From Lasiodiplodia sp. COLG20 (lineage: Eukaryota; Ascomycota; Dothideomycetes; Botryosphaeriales; Botryosphaeriaceae), in the NCBI GenBank assembly GCA_009801085.1, contig VNWV01000003.1:2418001-2482000 (forward strand): a DNA stretch of 64,000 nt. The letters run 5' to 3'. The notes under the pieces are model-generated. The model ran no database searches and was not told the origin of the DNA. It saw nothing but the letters and a program-made list of their open reading frames with translations. Both the position numbers and the translations under genes were made by a program. Of this stretch, positions 43,674-54,578 are shown piece by piece; position 1 is the stretch's first letter; each line of letters starts with the position of its first letter.

Positions 43674-45310
43674 CTATGCAAATGAGATCCATATCTGGTG
43701 CGCCTGCATCACTTTGCTGATGTTCCAGGGGCCTGCCACGTCTTCTGGCGTTGGTGAATCCCAGATGTGTCGGAGTATGAGCAGCGTCTTTTCCATGTTG
43801 CCGAGGCCGATGACAGCGGACATGGCTTCTAACCGAGCTTGTATGAGCGCCTGCTGCCCCTCGTCAAACAGGCAGGAACCGATTACTGCAAGCGGCCAGC
43901 ACATGGCGGTATTGATGCGGTCTGATAGAGGAAGCAAAGAGAGCGCTTCCAGCGACTGGTCCACTGTGGTCTGGACCAACACATTATGGTCGTCAAACAA
44001 GCCTGGCTTGGGGAGTTCGACCGCCGTGTAGAGGTACAGGAGAGCGGCAAAGCGGTAGGCTTGTGCAACTGCGCCTGCGTGTGAATCTAGCGGCACCGGA
44101 GGACACCACTCCAAAAGCTGACGTTGAAGAGTAGCGTATAGAGCCATCGTGGCAGTGGACGGTCCATCCTGTCTCAACTGTCTTCCCAGGTTGAAAATTC
44201 TGGGGAGGATGAGTAGTATCTCCAACCAGCAGCCGCAAAGATTACCCGCGTAATTGGTTGATACGAGAATCTGGGCTCTGTCTTCGAGCTGTTCGTTGAT
44301 TATCCCGCTTGGACCGAGGTCCGCATCGATGGATATTATGCTGACCGATGCTGTGTAGAAATAGTACTCAACTAAAAAGTCAGGTAGCGCTCCCAAGGCT
44401 CCGGCTGCCATTTTACTCAAGCAATGGATGAGAAGAGCAGGGCAAGCGAGAAGATGGTCGAAGATAATGCCATTTGCATCTCCTCGTGCCGTCTATCAGT
44501 GGTTTAATTAGCGTCAACTACTCCACTGTCATTGGAAGATGCACCCACCTCAGTGTAACACATGATCAGCGTTCCAAGAGCCAAGGGGAGAACATCTGTC
44601 TCCGGGTCGGCTACGTATTTATCGATATAGTTCTGAAAACGCTTGATGGAACTGGAGTACAAAGGTATTGCCAACTCATTACCCGCATTTCCCGACTGAA
44701 CTGCACGGTGAGCAGCACTCTGAGCCAGGACCAAATGCAGGATTACGTCGCTGCAAAGGGCAGCTGGGATGACTTGAGTGATAAATGGATTGGTAGGTTG
44801 GAATCCGTTGGACATGCTTTCAGCTGTGCGGCATAGGTAGAATTCTAGAAGAGCTGCCTTGTGATGAACCAATTCACTGTCTGCGGCAGGCCTCCATGCT
44901 GGGCTGGTAGGTATACCAATGGCATCTGGCATGGCACTGAATTGTGGAACCAGTGTAGTGAGCGAGTCATATCCGACAGTGATGTGCTCATCCTGTCCTA
45001 ATCGCGCGTTGATCTCGGGTCCCTGCTGAGATGAAGGAGTACGGGGACCAAGAGCGCTCCTTATACAGCTGGAGCTAACGGGGGTGCCGATAGGTGACGA
45101 TGTCGGGTCGTGATGAGATAATTCAGCGGGGGTTGCGTCTCGGTCATCACGCAACGGCTGCGGAGTGGTCGGGGCGCGAGAAGGCCATTTGCAGACGAAG
45201 TTGTTACGTTCGCAAGCGCGGCAAACAGGCCGTGTTTCGTCGCACTTTTTCTTCCTGACACGACACTTGAGGCACCCTGTTCTTACCCGCGAGATTCTCT
45301 GCACAGGCAT
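43674..45310 (-). CDS. Zn2Cys6 transcription factor, candidate cluster regulator
   Basis: Two exons (45310-44549, 44492-43674) give 526 aa. The zinc cluster is at the very N-terminus: C13, C16, C23, C30, C33 and C40 with the basic stretch RVRKKKCD. The rest resembles the fungal-specific TF domain 2 group (PF11951), with FITQVIPAALCSDVILHLVL and HLLACPALLIHCLSKMAAG around the splice junction. The 56-nt intron has GTGGGT and TAG ends. Its own promoter carries copies of the same palindromic elements as the GS/ALDH and SDR promoters, so autoregulation and control of those genes by this protein is a reasonable hypothesis. It is convergent with the SDR gene. Confidence 0.9.
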
Positions 45311-45576
45311 ATTGTGGCGAAAACACTCCTCAGGGGAGCGGCCAAGGGCAAAGATGATGGCGGTGCGGTGAAACCGGAGGGGGGATGAACTCCAGAAGGC
45401 AGGCGTTGGCCTGGCGCCTTGGCGTCAAGCTTGTTGACTACTCCACCCCCAACCCCGCAGCGACAGATGCTAATCTTGTGTAAGGTCGGATTGCTGCCGT
45501 GTTTGATTCCGCATCTACCAGAGTGTCTTGGAAGCCGATGCTGCATTTAGTCTTTGCCTTATCGTGAGTATTCCCG

Positions 45577-45585
45577 CACCGCGGT
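45577..45585. promoter_or_regulatory. CACCGCGGT element, copy 3
   Basis: The third exact copy lies 267 bp upstream of the start codon of the Zn2Cys6 gene at 45310, next to the 12-mer at 45588. Confidence 0.55.
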
Positions 45586-45587
45586 TT

Positions 45588-45602
45588 CCGCGGACCGCGC
45601 GG
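45588..45602. promoter_or_regulatory. Overlapping CCGCGGACCGCG / GGACCGCGCGG elements
   Basis: Bases 45588-45599 are the reverse complement of 40357-40368 in the GS/ALDH promoter. Bases 45592-45602 are identical to 42360-42370 in the SDR promoter. This short stretch thus links all three promoters. Confidence 0.55.
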
Positions 45603-46490
45603 ACCGCGCTGCTCTTGATTGCCGCCATCAGCACGTGACTGCTCCACTCCGCAAGTATGATTTATCGTGCATTAGTTGGCGTCATCTGAGCAGTGCTCCA
45701 ACCCCACAAGCTGTAGTGGATACTGCAATGGCAAGGAAAACTTCCGGAAACATGGATTCGAAGTCAGGGCTCATGTAAAAACTCAAGAGGTATTGGCTTT
45801 TGCGGCACCGTAAGCTTCCATGGGGAGCTGATAGGTAGAAAAGTACAAGACGGTCAAACTCACGCGCCTCCAAGTCGGTTCGACGGGTCTTGTGAATGTT
45901 GTCGTATTGACTCTCGCCGAAGTAGATATGCTGATCCCGGTTATTGACCAGTATCGAAGGTGGTGAAAATATGATTAGAGATGTTTCAGTAAATGTGATG
46001 GTCTTTATAGCTTAACCTTGTTGGAAATCCGCTAACGAATTTTACAGTGTTTTGTTTCTCTCACAAGATTGAATTCGGAGAAGTGAAAAGAAAATGAATG
46101 CTTGCTCCAAACCTCCGTTGTCCGTGCGGACTATTGCCACCTTTGTAGCGAATAGCCCGATATTCTCAGACCGGTATGCACTTACGAATTGTGACTGACA
46201 TCTAAGCCGCATTGATTGCATAGCCAAGTCTTGGCCAAAAGAATTTCCTCTTCTGGCAGGTACATGCGGGCTCCCGCACCGTCCGCAACGGATCTCGTGT
46301 CGGCTAGGCAAATCATGACACACTGGTTCTTTTAAGAGGATATGAGAGCATTTCTGGAGCCATATATATCGCAATCGTTCACTGTGACAATTTGCGTAGC
46401 ATCCTGTTCCAGTCACCTCAATAGTCAGCTAAGGCACCCCATGCTTTGTTTCTTTCAATTCTCACTTTTGCATTATTGCCTGGTAATCTG

Positions 46491-46904
46491 GCTCCAAAGC
46501 CGGAGATCAGGGCGGACACCAATCTCGATGGAGTTTGCCAGTCCCTTTCCTTCCTGCCGACTGACCACGGGCTGGGTTTCATCGTTTCGGCATCGTTTCG
46601 GTGGGTGAGTTCTCCGCAAAGCCAATGAAACCGTCCACGGCGACGCGCGCGCTTACAGCAAGACTGCATCGCCGGACCAGAGTGGAGACAGCCGTTTCAG
46701 TCCCAACCTGAACGTGACCATCACCGAGGTTCTTTGTGATGAGAACATCATGGGGGCGCAGGGATATGCTCAGCATTACATCGACGCCAACGTAGCTGTC
46801 CTGCTCGAGGAAATGGGGCTGAATGAAACGGATGTTGACCGCATGTCAATGCCGTTCGAGCGTTCTGCGTCTTTCTTCGATGGTTACTCGGAACTCTTCT
46901 TCTT
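46491..46904 (+). pseudogene. Possible truncated gene fragment, family unknown
   Basis: Two plus-strand segments look coding. One contains ADTNLDGVCQSLSFLPTDHG and ends near 46600; the other contains NVTITEVLCDENIMGAQGY and GLNETDVDRMSMPFERSASF. They can be joined by removing a candidate intron from GTGGGTGAG (46601) to ACAG near 46655, which keeps one frame. No start codon is evident and the reading runs into the antisense of the next gene. I do not recognise the family. It may be a gene cut off by rearrangement, or chance. Confidence 0.25.
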
Positions 46905-48691
46905 TCATCCAACCAACACCTGCTTTTCCATGAAAACCTCTTCCCAAGTCGGACCGTTGCCTTCGTCACGTTGCTTCCAGACCCTCCGAAGCAGGACTTC
47001 GGCATTAAACAGGCTCCATGTCCCTATGCGCATTGCGACATATTTTAGTTTGTTGGCCACAAACTCTCTTATCTCGTACATTTCTTCGGGGGTGGCGCAG
47101 TCGTCGAGCTCATAGCCCACAAGGAACAACGGCCAGCCACAGCCACTCCAAGCGTAGCCGTCGTCCGTCAACGCGGCTTCTGAGCCGTCATCTTTTGAAG
47201 CGGTGTAGCCAAAGCGACCAAGCAATGCTCGTAGATATTGGCGGCGCAGGTCCTCCGGGTTGTCTGTGCCGAAGATTGTCTCGGGAAGCGGCGAAGACAG
47301 CCACTGGCGGAAGGGAGAGGTTAGTTCTAACAAGAGAGTGCGGATGGTATAGAGCATGACGGCATCTTTAAAGCAGTGCACTAAGGTGAGATAGTCCTTT
47401 GAGTTGTGGAGTTGAAGGGGAGGGGTGATGTTGTTGAACCAGGCTTCTGGATCGAAAGAATGGATCTGTTGTAAAATGTCTATTACACTCTGGCGGAAAT
47501 CGGAAACTGTTCTTTCCTCTCCAGGATCGTGCGAGTCGCAGAAATTGAAGTTGAAATGAGCCATGGAGCCTCGGATGTCGTTGGTGCAGACCATGCTCCA
47601 GAAAAGCGGCCAGGGCAAGGGGGCGAAAGAATCGTAAATGAACCTGTCCCAGCGGGGCTTTAAGTCTGCGTATTCTGCCCATGTTGGCGAAAATAAAGGC
47701 TTGTTCAGGTATTGTGAATTGCACGTCGTGCTGCTCATGACATCGTAGCTGTGCGACATTTGTCAGGCGCTGTCGGTACCAGAATGTGGTGCGATACTCA
47801 CAATATCATCAGGAATACCATTTCTTGCTCCCATTGCCGAGTGTCCAGTAATTTCTTCCATCCTCCTCTTAGTTCAACTATGGTGGCAGCGCCGTGGAGA
47901 TGGTGGTACCAGGTGCTTGAGGCATTTGACTGGACCTTTTTGATTCATTTGGAGTTAAGCCTTTTCCCGGTTTACCATGGATGAAGCACTCACCTCTGCC
48001 ATTAGAAGCATGATAATAGCATCTAGTGTTTCATCGGAGAGCTGAGTTTCGGGATTGGCGAGGAGACGATTGAGGCCGTTGATGGAGCGATCTCTGTAGC
48101 GGCAGATCTCTTTGTCGCTGTCGGGAGTAATATTTGCCTGGATGGCTCGGAACTGTTTCGTCAACAGCACCCAGATGTCCTGGATTGTTTGCGGGCATTC
48201 AACCCATTCTTGCAATGAGCTGTGGAACAAGGTTGCGAAAGCGGGGTCGGGGACCAGAGTTGGGGCGACGAATTCATTATCTGGAGAAGTTAGCAGGGGA
48301 TTTGCAAGGCGACGGAAGCCATACGGTACATTGCGACGTCGAGAAGCTGCAATACTCTGGGGTCGGCACAAGGCCATGGTGGAGGAATTGAAGAGCGAGG
48401 ACGCTTGACAATGGCACCATGTTCGGGTTGTTTTCGGGCGTCGTCGGTGTCTTTTTTGGGGGATGACTTAATGCGCTGGGCTTTGAAAATGAAGCTGGCG
48501 CGGGCATTGCAAGCTCGCGCCGGAGTGGGCGGTCGACTCTTTTCTGATTCGGTGCCGCGATTGATCCATACGAGAGGCTTGTGGAAGCCTGGACAGTCGA
48601 TGCCCTTCTTCTTACACGGGCCGCAGCTTGGCTGGACTGAGTCACAGCGCACCCGCCGCTTCTTGCAGGACAAGCATTGGGCGCCGAGCAT
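46905..48691 (-). CDS. Zn2Cys6 transcription factor
   Basis: Four exons (48691-48325, 48280-47994, 47929-47802, 47748-46905) give 541 aa. Introns are 44, 64 and 53 nt. The zinc cluster is C6, C9, C16, C23, C26 and C33 (CLSCKKRRVRCD..CGPCKKKGIDC). The rest has the fungal-specific TF domain 2 layout: FATLFHSSLQEWVECPQ, a MLLMAE helix before a splice site, and GAATIVELRGGW just after it. The small third exon (128 nt) encodes this last motif. Upstream in-frame residues before 48691 are not needed. The gene is divergent from the dehydrogenase at 49165, which makes that enzyme a natural target, though the shared CCGCGG palindromes are not present between them. Confidence 0.9.
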
Positions 48692-49164
48692 GGTGTCGGC
48701 ACGACCGTGTAGACGGGACTGAAAGAGCATGTAGGTAGTAGTCAGGAGAACGAAAACAAGCTCTCCGAAGAGGTTTGTGGCTGAGCCTTGAGCAGGAGCC
48801 AGCACGCCGGCGCAGCTGCCTCGTCGTTTTGGTGACTAAGCCGGTACCGGCAAATCCTCTCATTGGCGCCGTTAGCGAAACCATCCGCAGTCCGCCCGCT
48901 GCGTCATAGCGTGTTATACTGGTGTTTGGAGTTTGGAAACTGCAAATGCCAAGAATTCTCTATACTTGTGTATAGACGTTTGCGCTTCACCGAGCGGGGA
49001 CGAACCGCAACGGTGGCGGCCTTCCTCCGACCAAATTCGGACCATGTCCGTCATCCGCCCCACTCGAAATGCGGCATCTTCCCGACCTACTATGATCTGC
49101 CGGTAGATATAGTCCTAGAGCTTCCCACGAGTAGAACAGACACTTCAAAATTATTCCCTCCACC
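48692..49164. promoter_or_regulatory. Divergent promoter region, regulator and dehydrogenase
   Basis: The 473-bp spacer contains single CGG triplets but no copy of the cluster nonamer. No ORF of note is visible. Confidence 0.5.
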
Positions 49165-50220
49165 ATGCGCATCGGGATCCTCAAAGGAAACGGCATTGGT
49201 CCGGAAATCAGCGCTGCTACCCAGCGAGTCCTCGAGGCTACAGGCTTACAGATCGAGTGGGACGAGATTCCGATTGCTGATGAAGCAATTGCCGCATACG
49301 GTCATCCATTGCCACCACAAACGGTCCAACGACTGCGCCATGTAAAAGTCAGCATCAAAGCACCGCTTATTGTCAACAAGCTGGAAGGCCGCATCGCATG
49401 TACCCAGCCAGATGGAAGCCAGATCACCTATCCTTCGCTTAACAACGCCATCCGCCGCGAACTCGGTCTCTTTGTCAACCCCAGACCAATAAGAGGATTC
49501 CCGGGCATATCAGGCCAGCACGAAGCGCTGGATGTCGTTGTCATGCGAGAGATCACCGAGGATGTATACATCGGCCATGAGCACACTATCGGCGACGACA
49601 TTGCTGCCGAAGCCATCAAGCTGACCACACGCGCCGCAGCCACCAGGGTCGCCCGCTTCAGCTTCGACTTTGCGAGGTCCAACAACCGCAAGAGGGTCAC
49701 CTGCCTGCACAAGGCCAACGTGCTGAACCTCACTGACGGCCTTTTTCTGCGCTGCTTCCGGGAAATCGCCGTAGAGTATCCGGATGTCGAGGCCGACGAC
49801 ATGATGATCGATGCAGCATGCTACTCCATCGTGCGTAGTCCGCGGCGCTTTGACGTTATAGTTGCAGCAAATCAGTACGGCGATATCTTCTCCGATCTGG
49901 CTGCCGGCTTGGTGGGCTCACTGGGGCTGGCACCAGGGGCAAACATCGGTGACCGCGCCATGATATTCGAAGCGAGCCACGGCGCTGCTCCCGATATTGC
50001 AGGAAAGGGCATCGCCAATCCTATTGCTCTGATTCTCAGTGGCGCCGAACTGCTTACCATGACCGGCCACCACAAGGAAGCGAAAGCGGTGCGGGATGCC
50101 GTGTCTGCTGTAATTCAACTGCAAAAGGAACGTTTGACTCCTGATTTGGGTGGATCGGGCACCACAGACGGTCTCACAGATGCCCTCATCTCCGCCGTGA
50201 AGCAGAATTTGATAGTTTAG
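49165..50220 (+). CDS. Isocitrate/isopropylmalate-type beta-decarboxylating dehydrogenase
   Basis: Single exon, 351 aa, starting directly with MRIGILKGNGIGPEIS, so there is no mitochondrial presequence and the enzyme should be cytosolic. The family oxidatively decarboxylates (2R,3S)-hydroxy acids such as isocitrate, 3-isopropylmalate, homoisocitrate or tartrate. Visible sites are the substrate arginine region NAIRRELGLFVNPRPI, the Mg-binding Asp residues in the segment AANQYGDIFSDLAAGL, the catalytic KANVLNLTDGLF lysine and the NAD motif FEASHGAAPDIAGKGIANP. It resembles NAD-isocitrate dehydrogenase subunits more than fungal LeuB, but the usual TCA-cycle role is unlikely without import signals. 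Lack of introns in an intron-rich neighbourhood could mean retroposition or transfer. It is divergent from a Zn2Cys6 gene. Confidence 0.85.
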   Translation: MRIGILKGNGIGPEISAATQRVLEATGLQIEWDEIPIADEAIAAYGHPLPPQTVQRLRHVKVSIKAPLIVNKLEGRIACTQPDGSQITYPSLNNAIRRELGLFVNPRPIRGFPGISGQHEALDVVVMREITEDVYIGHEHTIGDDIAAEAIKLTTRAAATRVARFSFDFARSNNRKRVTCLHKANVLNLTDGLFLRCFREIAVEYPDVEADDMMIDAACYSIVRSPRRFDVIVAANQYGDIFSDLAAGLVGSLGLAPGANIGDRAMIFEASHGAAPDIAGKGIANPIALILSGAELLTMTGHHKEAKAVRDAVSAVIQLQKERLTPDLGGSGTTDGLTDALISAVKQNLIV

Positions 50221-51390
50221 TACTCTTTAAATGTCTGAGTTTCGGTTATTACTTTGTGTTTCCAGAAGGAAATGCTTCTCCTACAGGTCCCTACGCGTTA
50301 CATATCATTAAGTCTGCTGCAATCTAAGTTAGTCTTCCTCCAGTCCTCAAATTACGAGTTTACTCCCTTGTCTGAATTCTCCTCGTCCTGAAAGAACACC
50401 ATGCAGCTTTTGTAGGACGCATACCATCTTGTTCGAAGGCCGTCAGCTATCTTGTTCCGCATAGAACACTAACAGAGAACTATCTATGGAGAAGGTATAT
50501 GCCTGTTCAGCCAAGAACTTCGTTTTCTTTCAAGAGTTCGGCGTGCAAACCAAGGCCACCTTTCAAAGAGTAACAGCAGGGCTGAAGCAGGAATCCCCCG
50601 ATAGCTCCCTGATGTGCTCCACCTTTTGTAATCCTTTGTTGCGGGTCTGCATGGTCCATCCCAGCCCGTCGGATCAGACCCTTTCTCGTCCGTCGTATCC
50701 GATATGACATCGCCATTGGTCGGGACAGGGGGGAAATCTATAGATTCTTGGATTTTGGCTCCAGTTCTGATACGTCTCTCCGCTCAGGTGAGGCGCAAGT
50801 ATGGTTTTTTTTTTTTTTTGCTTTTTCTATCCACGCTAGCACGATATCCTCGCAGAGTTGGATGGCAAAAATGCTCACGTCACACACACTACGCCACTTA
50901 CATGTCGCTGCGAGACTAAGACCCACCCAGGAATTGCCAAGATGGTCTGATAGATCTTGCTCTGCAAGTGTGATTGTTACGAGCAGAGGAGCTGAGATTG
51001 CCAGAATAGGCAAAGACTTGAAGCCACGCGGTCGAGATGCCGCCATGTTTCACGAAAGCCTGTTCTTTCGTCATAGACTTTTACTACCTAGTCGGTCTAG
51101 ATACATTCTTCGTTACACTACACTGAGGACCTTCTGTCTGGCACCTGCCTAAAGTGCAAACAAATCCCTCAGGCAGACGCTCATTCGACGACGTGTTAGC
51201 AAAAACGAATATTGAAGGCGTTTGAGGCTTCCATTGACACTTTGTGGGGCCGATTCATGGCCTGATCTTTTGCACTACAGCCTTCAACACTCCTAAAAGC
51301 TATAAATGATGCTGGCCATCAGATTGAGAAATCTTCAAGCAGATCAACTTATACTGTCAATCGAATCATCTCTCTACCTATCTCACAGTC
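50221..51390. other. Intergenic region with promoter of the secreted-protein gene
   Basis: Contains a 14-T run at 50806-50819 and a TATA box at 51301-51306. Short ORFs only. No further structure. Confidence 0.5.
51301..51306 (+). promoter_or_regulatory. TATA box of the secreted-protein gene
   Basis: TATAAA lies 85-90 bp upstream of the ATG at 51391, a typical distance for a strongly expressed fungal gene. Confidence 0.55.
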
Positions 51391-52483
51391 ATGCTATTAC
51401 TCTTCACCCTCGCCGCTGCAGGATCAGCAGCAGCTGCCGCCCTAGCTGCCCCTCAGATCACCGCTGCTCCCAACGTTGCCGCTTTGGCCAAGCGTGCTGA
51501 TGTCACCGATTCCTCCTACCTCTCTGCTGCCTCCTCCATGTGCGCTAAAAACAATTGGGATTGTTGCTCTCTTACCACCGGTCCGCTGGCGGCTCCAACC
51601 CCTGATACAGCCGGCTCATTCGTGGCCAATCCTTCTTTTTCTAGCCTCGCCGTGAATGCGCCCACCCCGACAGGCTATACGAGCGCTTTTACCAATGCGG
51701 ATGGAAGCATACAACAGTCCTTTGGCTACCGTGGATACACCTGGTTGAGCAGCTACGATCCTAACCAGTGTGCGGCGTTCTGTAATCAGGATGATTACTG
51801 CCGCGGGTTCAACATTTACGTCCAGCGCGATCCGATTCTACGCCCGGCTTACAGTGTCTGCACCGATCCTCCATCAATAGGTACCGTCGGTTGCACGCGC
51901 TGGGGCTACCCAATCAATCAAGCCAATGCCACGAACGATGGCTCCTGGCAGGCAAGTTTCAGGGTTGCGATTGCTGGGTCCAACGGCTACAACAGAAACC
52001 ATGACACCATCCCCGAAAAGACTCTCCCGAGCTTCGCGGCTCCGGTCAACATCTATGGCGCGACGATTCAGGATGACAGTTACTACATGGTCGTGGACCA
52101 CAAAGACCAGTCGGCTTTTGACCCTGCCATTTGCGCTACGGACTGCCAGGAGAACACTGCTTACAACCAACTTCACTCCAACGGTGAACCCTACATAACT
52201 TGCGTGGGTCACTATTTTATTATTCTTGGGGCCGAGACTGACATTTCGCAGACCACTTTCAATGCGTACATTTCGCTGAAAAATGGAATTGCTGAGGGTA
52301 CTCGTTGTGTTTTATTCAGCCAGGCTGTAGGTCCTTCATCCGTCTTTGAGCTACGTTTTGTAATCAATCTGACGTATGTAGGTAAGCAATATTGCCCAGA
52401 AAGCAACAAATACAGGAGAAACACGCGGAACCGATGTCTACACGATTGGAGAATCCTATGCCTATGTGCTGAACTCGTCTTAA
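51391..52483 (+). CDS. Secreted Cys-rich protein with PAN/apple-like repeats
   Basis: Three exons (51391-52203, 52252-52326, 52382-52483) give 329 aa. The unspliced frame stays open further, but it destroys the C-terminus. Removing the 48-nt and 55-nt introns gives PYITCTTFNAYISLKNG and a tail ending VYTIGESYAYVLNSS, which looks like a proper family end. A signal peptide (residues 1-20) and a KR site at about 34-35 are followed by two similar halves. Each half has a Cys-rich block, for example CAAFCNQDDYCRGFNIY and CATDCQENTAYNQLHSNG..C..FNAYISLKNG..GTRCVLFSQ. This resembles PAN/apple-like carbohydrate- or protein-binding modules. The function is unknown; an extracellular or cell-wall role is likely. 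Confidence 0.75.
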
Positions 52484-53190
52484 AGCAGACAGTAGTAGAT
52501 TTATGGGTACATAGTAGGCTGTCACTTATGGAGACTGACTGATTGTTGGCCGTCGTTGATTATATTGAATTTCTCATTGTTCTGTAGTTAAGTTTTACTT
52601 CTTTGTTGCTCTTTCAAGGCCTTTTGACGGTTTAAGTACAATGAACATTGCTCTGGATGAGAGTATATCCCTCCTTGGATGCCTTTCGATAGTTTCAAAA
52701 TTCAGCACTGTTCAGCATGATTACTGACTTTGAACGGCTTGTGGTGTATAAGTGACTCGATGAATGTTCTTGAGATAGAGATTCGAAACCGGTATGAGTA
52801 GTAATAATATGATTGGGTGGACGGGGGATGTGGCGAGGCACGATCCGAGAATTATGCAATTCGGACTGAGGTATTGAATGCTCCGGAGGTGTCTAATATC
52901 CGCAGTAGTATAGACGAAAGAGTGTTCTACGGTTATGTTGACGAGGAGCAGAGATATCGGCATTGTTCTCGGTGGACTGTAGCGCAGCTGCTCCAGTCTC
53001 TCGTCAGGGATTCACTTTGGATGCATTTCCGTAGCCTTTCGTACATGGACGGTTTATGCGCAAATATACGGGTTAATTGAAAAGTGAGTATCGATGTTCA
53101 AACGGAAGCAGATATGTATTAATTTTAAGAGATTCACCGTCTACGTTTTTACGCCGAAAATATCATTGGGTATCTTGTAGGTCATGCAGC
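52484..53190. other. Convergent intergenic region
   Basis: 3' flanks of the secreted-protein gene and of the membrane-protein gene. AT-rich, no ORF or repeat supported. Confidence 0.5.
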
Positions 53191-54578
53191 TCATGCTATT
53201 TCTTCAGGAGTTGGCACTTTTTTCTCTTCAGACACCTGCCTTTGCTTCTCTTGCTCCATCTCACTTTTGATCTCTGCGATATATGTTAGCACCCTGAAGA
53301 AGCCAAATTAAAACTCAATTTGAATGGCTCACCGAAATAGGATACGGTCCCAGAAATTACAGGGGCAGCCAGTAAAATCATGGGCAAGATCTGGCCAAAC
53401 CCCCATTTTGTTCCTCCAGCAGACAGATCACAGATCTCCGGGTTGTCGTTGGGTTTGTTGGACATCCTTTGCAGAAGAACATAGAAAAGAGAAACGGAGA
53501 AGAATACAACCTGCAGGCAAAATGCCTCACCAGAACTTCCGAGAGCCAAGAAGAGGAAGGTCATTTTAATCTTTCGCCGGAACGACTTCCAGAAAGTTCC
53601 AGGCCCGAGATTGTCCAGACCCGCAAAGCTTTTTCTTATCCAGTGCATCGGAAGCCACTTGGTTTCGATTTGCCAGAAACGTTTGAAATGGCGTCCAAGC
53701 TCTTCGCTCCAGCTCTCGAATGTATTGATGATGGCAATCCAATATGGGTAAAGTACGGCGACGACGGCGACGATATAGAAAAGCACGAGCCACAGCCGGT
53801 GTAGTTTGATGTCTTCGCAACTGCCGTAGCTCTTCTTCCAGATACCACACATCGACTCTTCGGTCTGGAGCTTCGCCTCGATGGAGAGGTAAAGGATGGT
53901 GGGCGGTCCAAAAGGAACAGACAAGCAGATGGTGACTGTTAGCAACATGGCAAACAGCACAATCAGTGCCAGTCTGAGGAAGGCCAGAACTTTGTTCTCG
54001 ATCAAATACCGTTTCAATGTGACGATGGCGGCCAAGTGTGAGCTGCTTGACAGACAGGCTAGGTAGACGATGAGAAAGAAGTGGTTCTCTACCAGCCTGT
54101 AGCGCCAGCGGGAGTAATCCTCGACCGTTTGCGAATGGTTTTGCATTGCGCGGCTATAACCGCTGATAATGATTGCGATTCCTGTCAGGATTTGCTGGTC
54201 TCCAAGGGTAATCATGACGCGAGTGAGAACTTTTCGGTAGAAGTCGCTACGTTCTCGTCCTTTCTGGCTGAACTTGTGAAACAGCCACTCGTTCGTTCTC
54301 CGGGAGAAGACACCTTCGCAGCCTTCGAGACCGTCCTTGAGACCGTAGCCTGCAATGCCGTCGAGGAATGGGGCACACATCGCCAGTAGTGTTGTCAGAA
54401 TAGCGGTTGCTACGAGGGAAGCTACGACCTGCACTCTTATTAGATATAGATATTTCGCTCGCAAAGCTTTACTTACACCTCTTCCGGCAACATCACCGTC
54501 GAATGCATCGGCGCAGTCCGTTTCGTTCGCGTAGAAATTGAGAGGGGTATAGATGACGAAGTAGTCTTGCAACTGCAT
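53191..54578 (-). CDS. Polytopic membrane protein, unknown function
   Basis: Three exons (54578-54477, 54428-53333, 53273-53191) give 426 aa. The first intron (48 nt, GTAAGT) is a multiple of three with no stop, so both spliced and unspliced mRNAs keep the frame. The last intron replaces a short readthrough tail with a Lys/Glu-rich cytosolic end (EIKSEMEQEKQRQVSEEKK). About seven hydrophobic segments are visible, including LVATAILTTLLAMC, TGIAIIISGY, FFLIVYLACLS, LRLALIVLFAMLLTVTICL and LWLVLFYIVAVVAVLY. Short loops carry ENHFF and TLKRYL. The pattern (GDQQILTGIAIIISGY) recalls fungal plasma-membrane proteins of unknown role with a receptor-like topology, but I cannot name a family. It is divergent from another membrane-protein gene. 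Confidence 0.75.

Larger units (their letters stand above)
45311..46904. other. Promoter of the candidate regulator and spacer with coding-like remnant
   Basis: The left 300 bp is the promoter of the regulator at 45310, with three palindromic elements at 45577-45602. The middle part is AT-rich without features. From about 46490 the sequence looks coding on the plus strand (separate entry). An 11-bp unit CATCGTTTCGG is perfectly repeated twice at 46580-46601. Confidence 0.5.
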
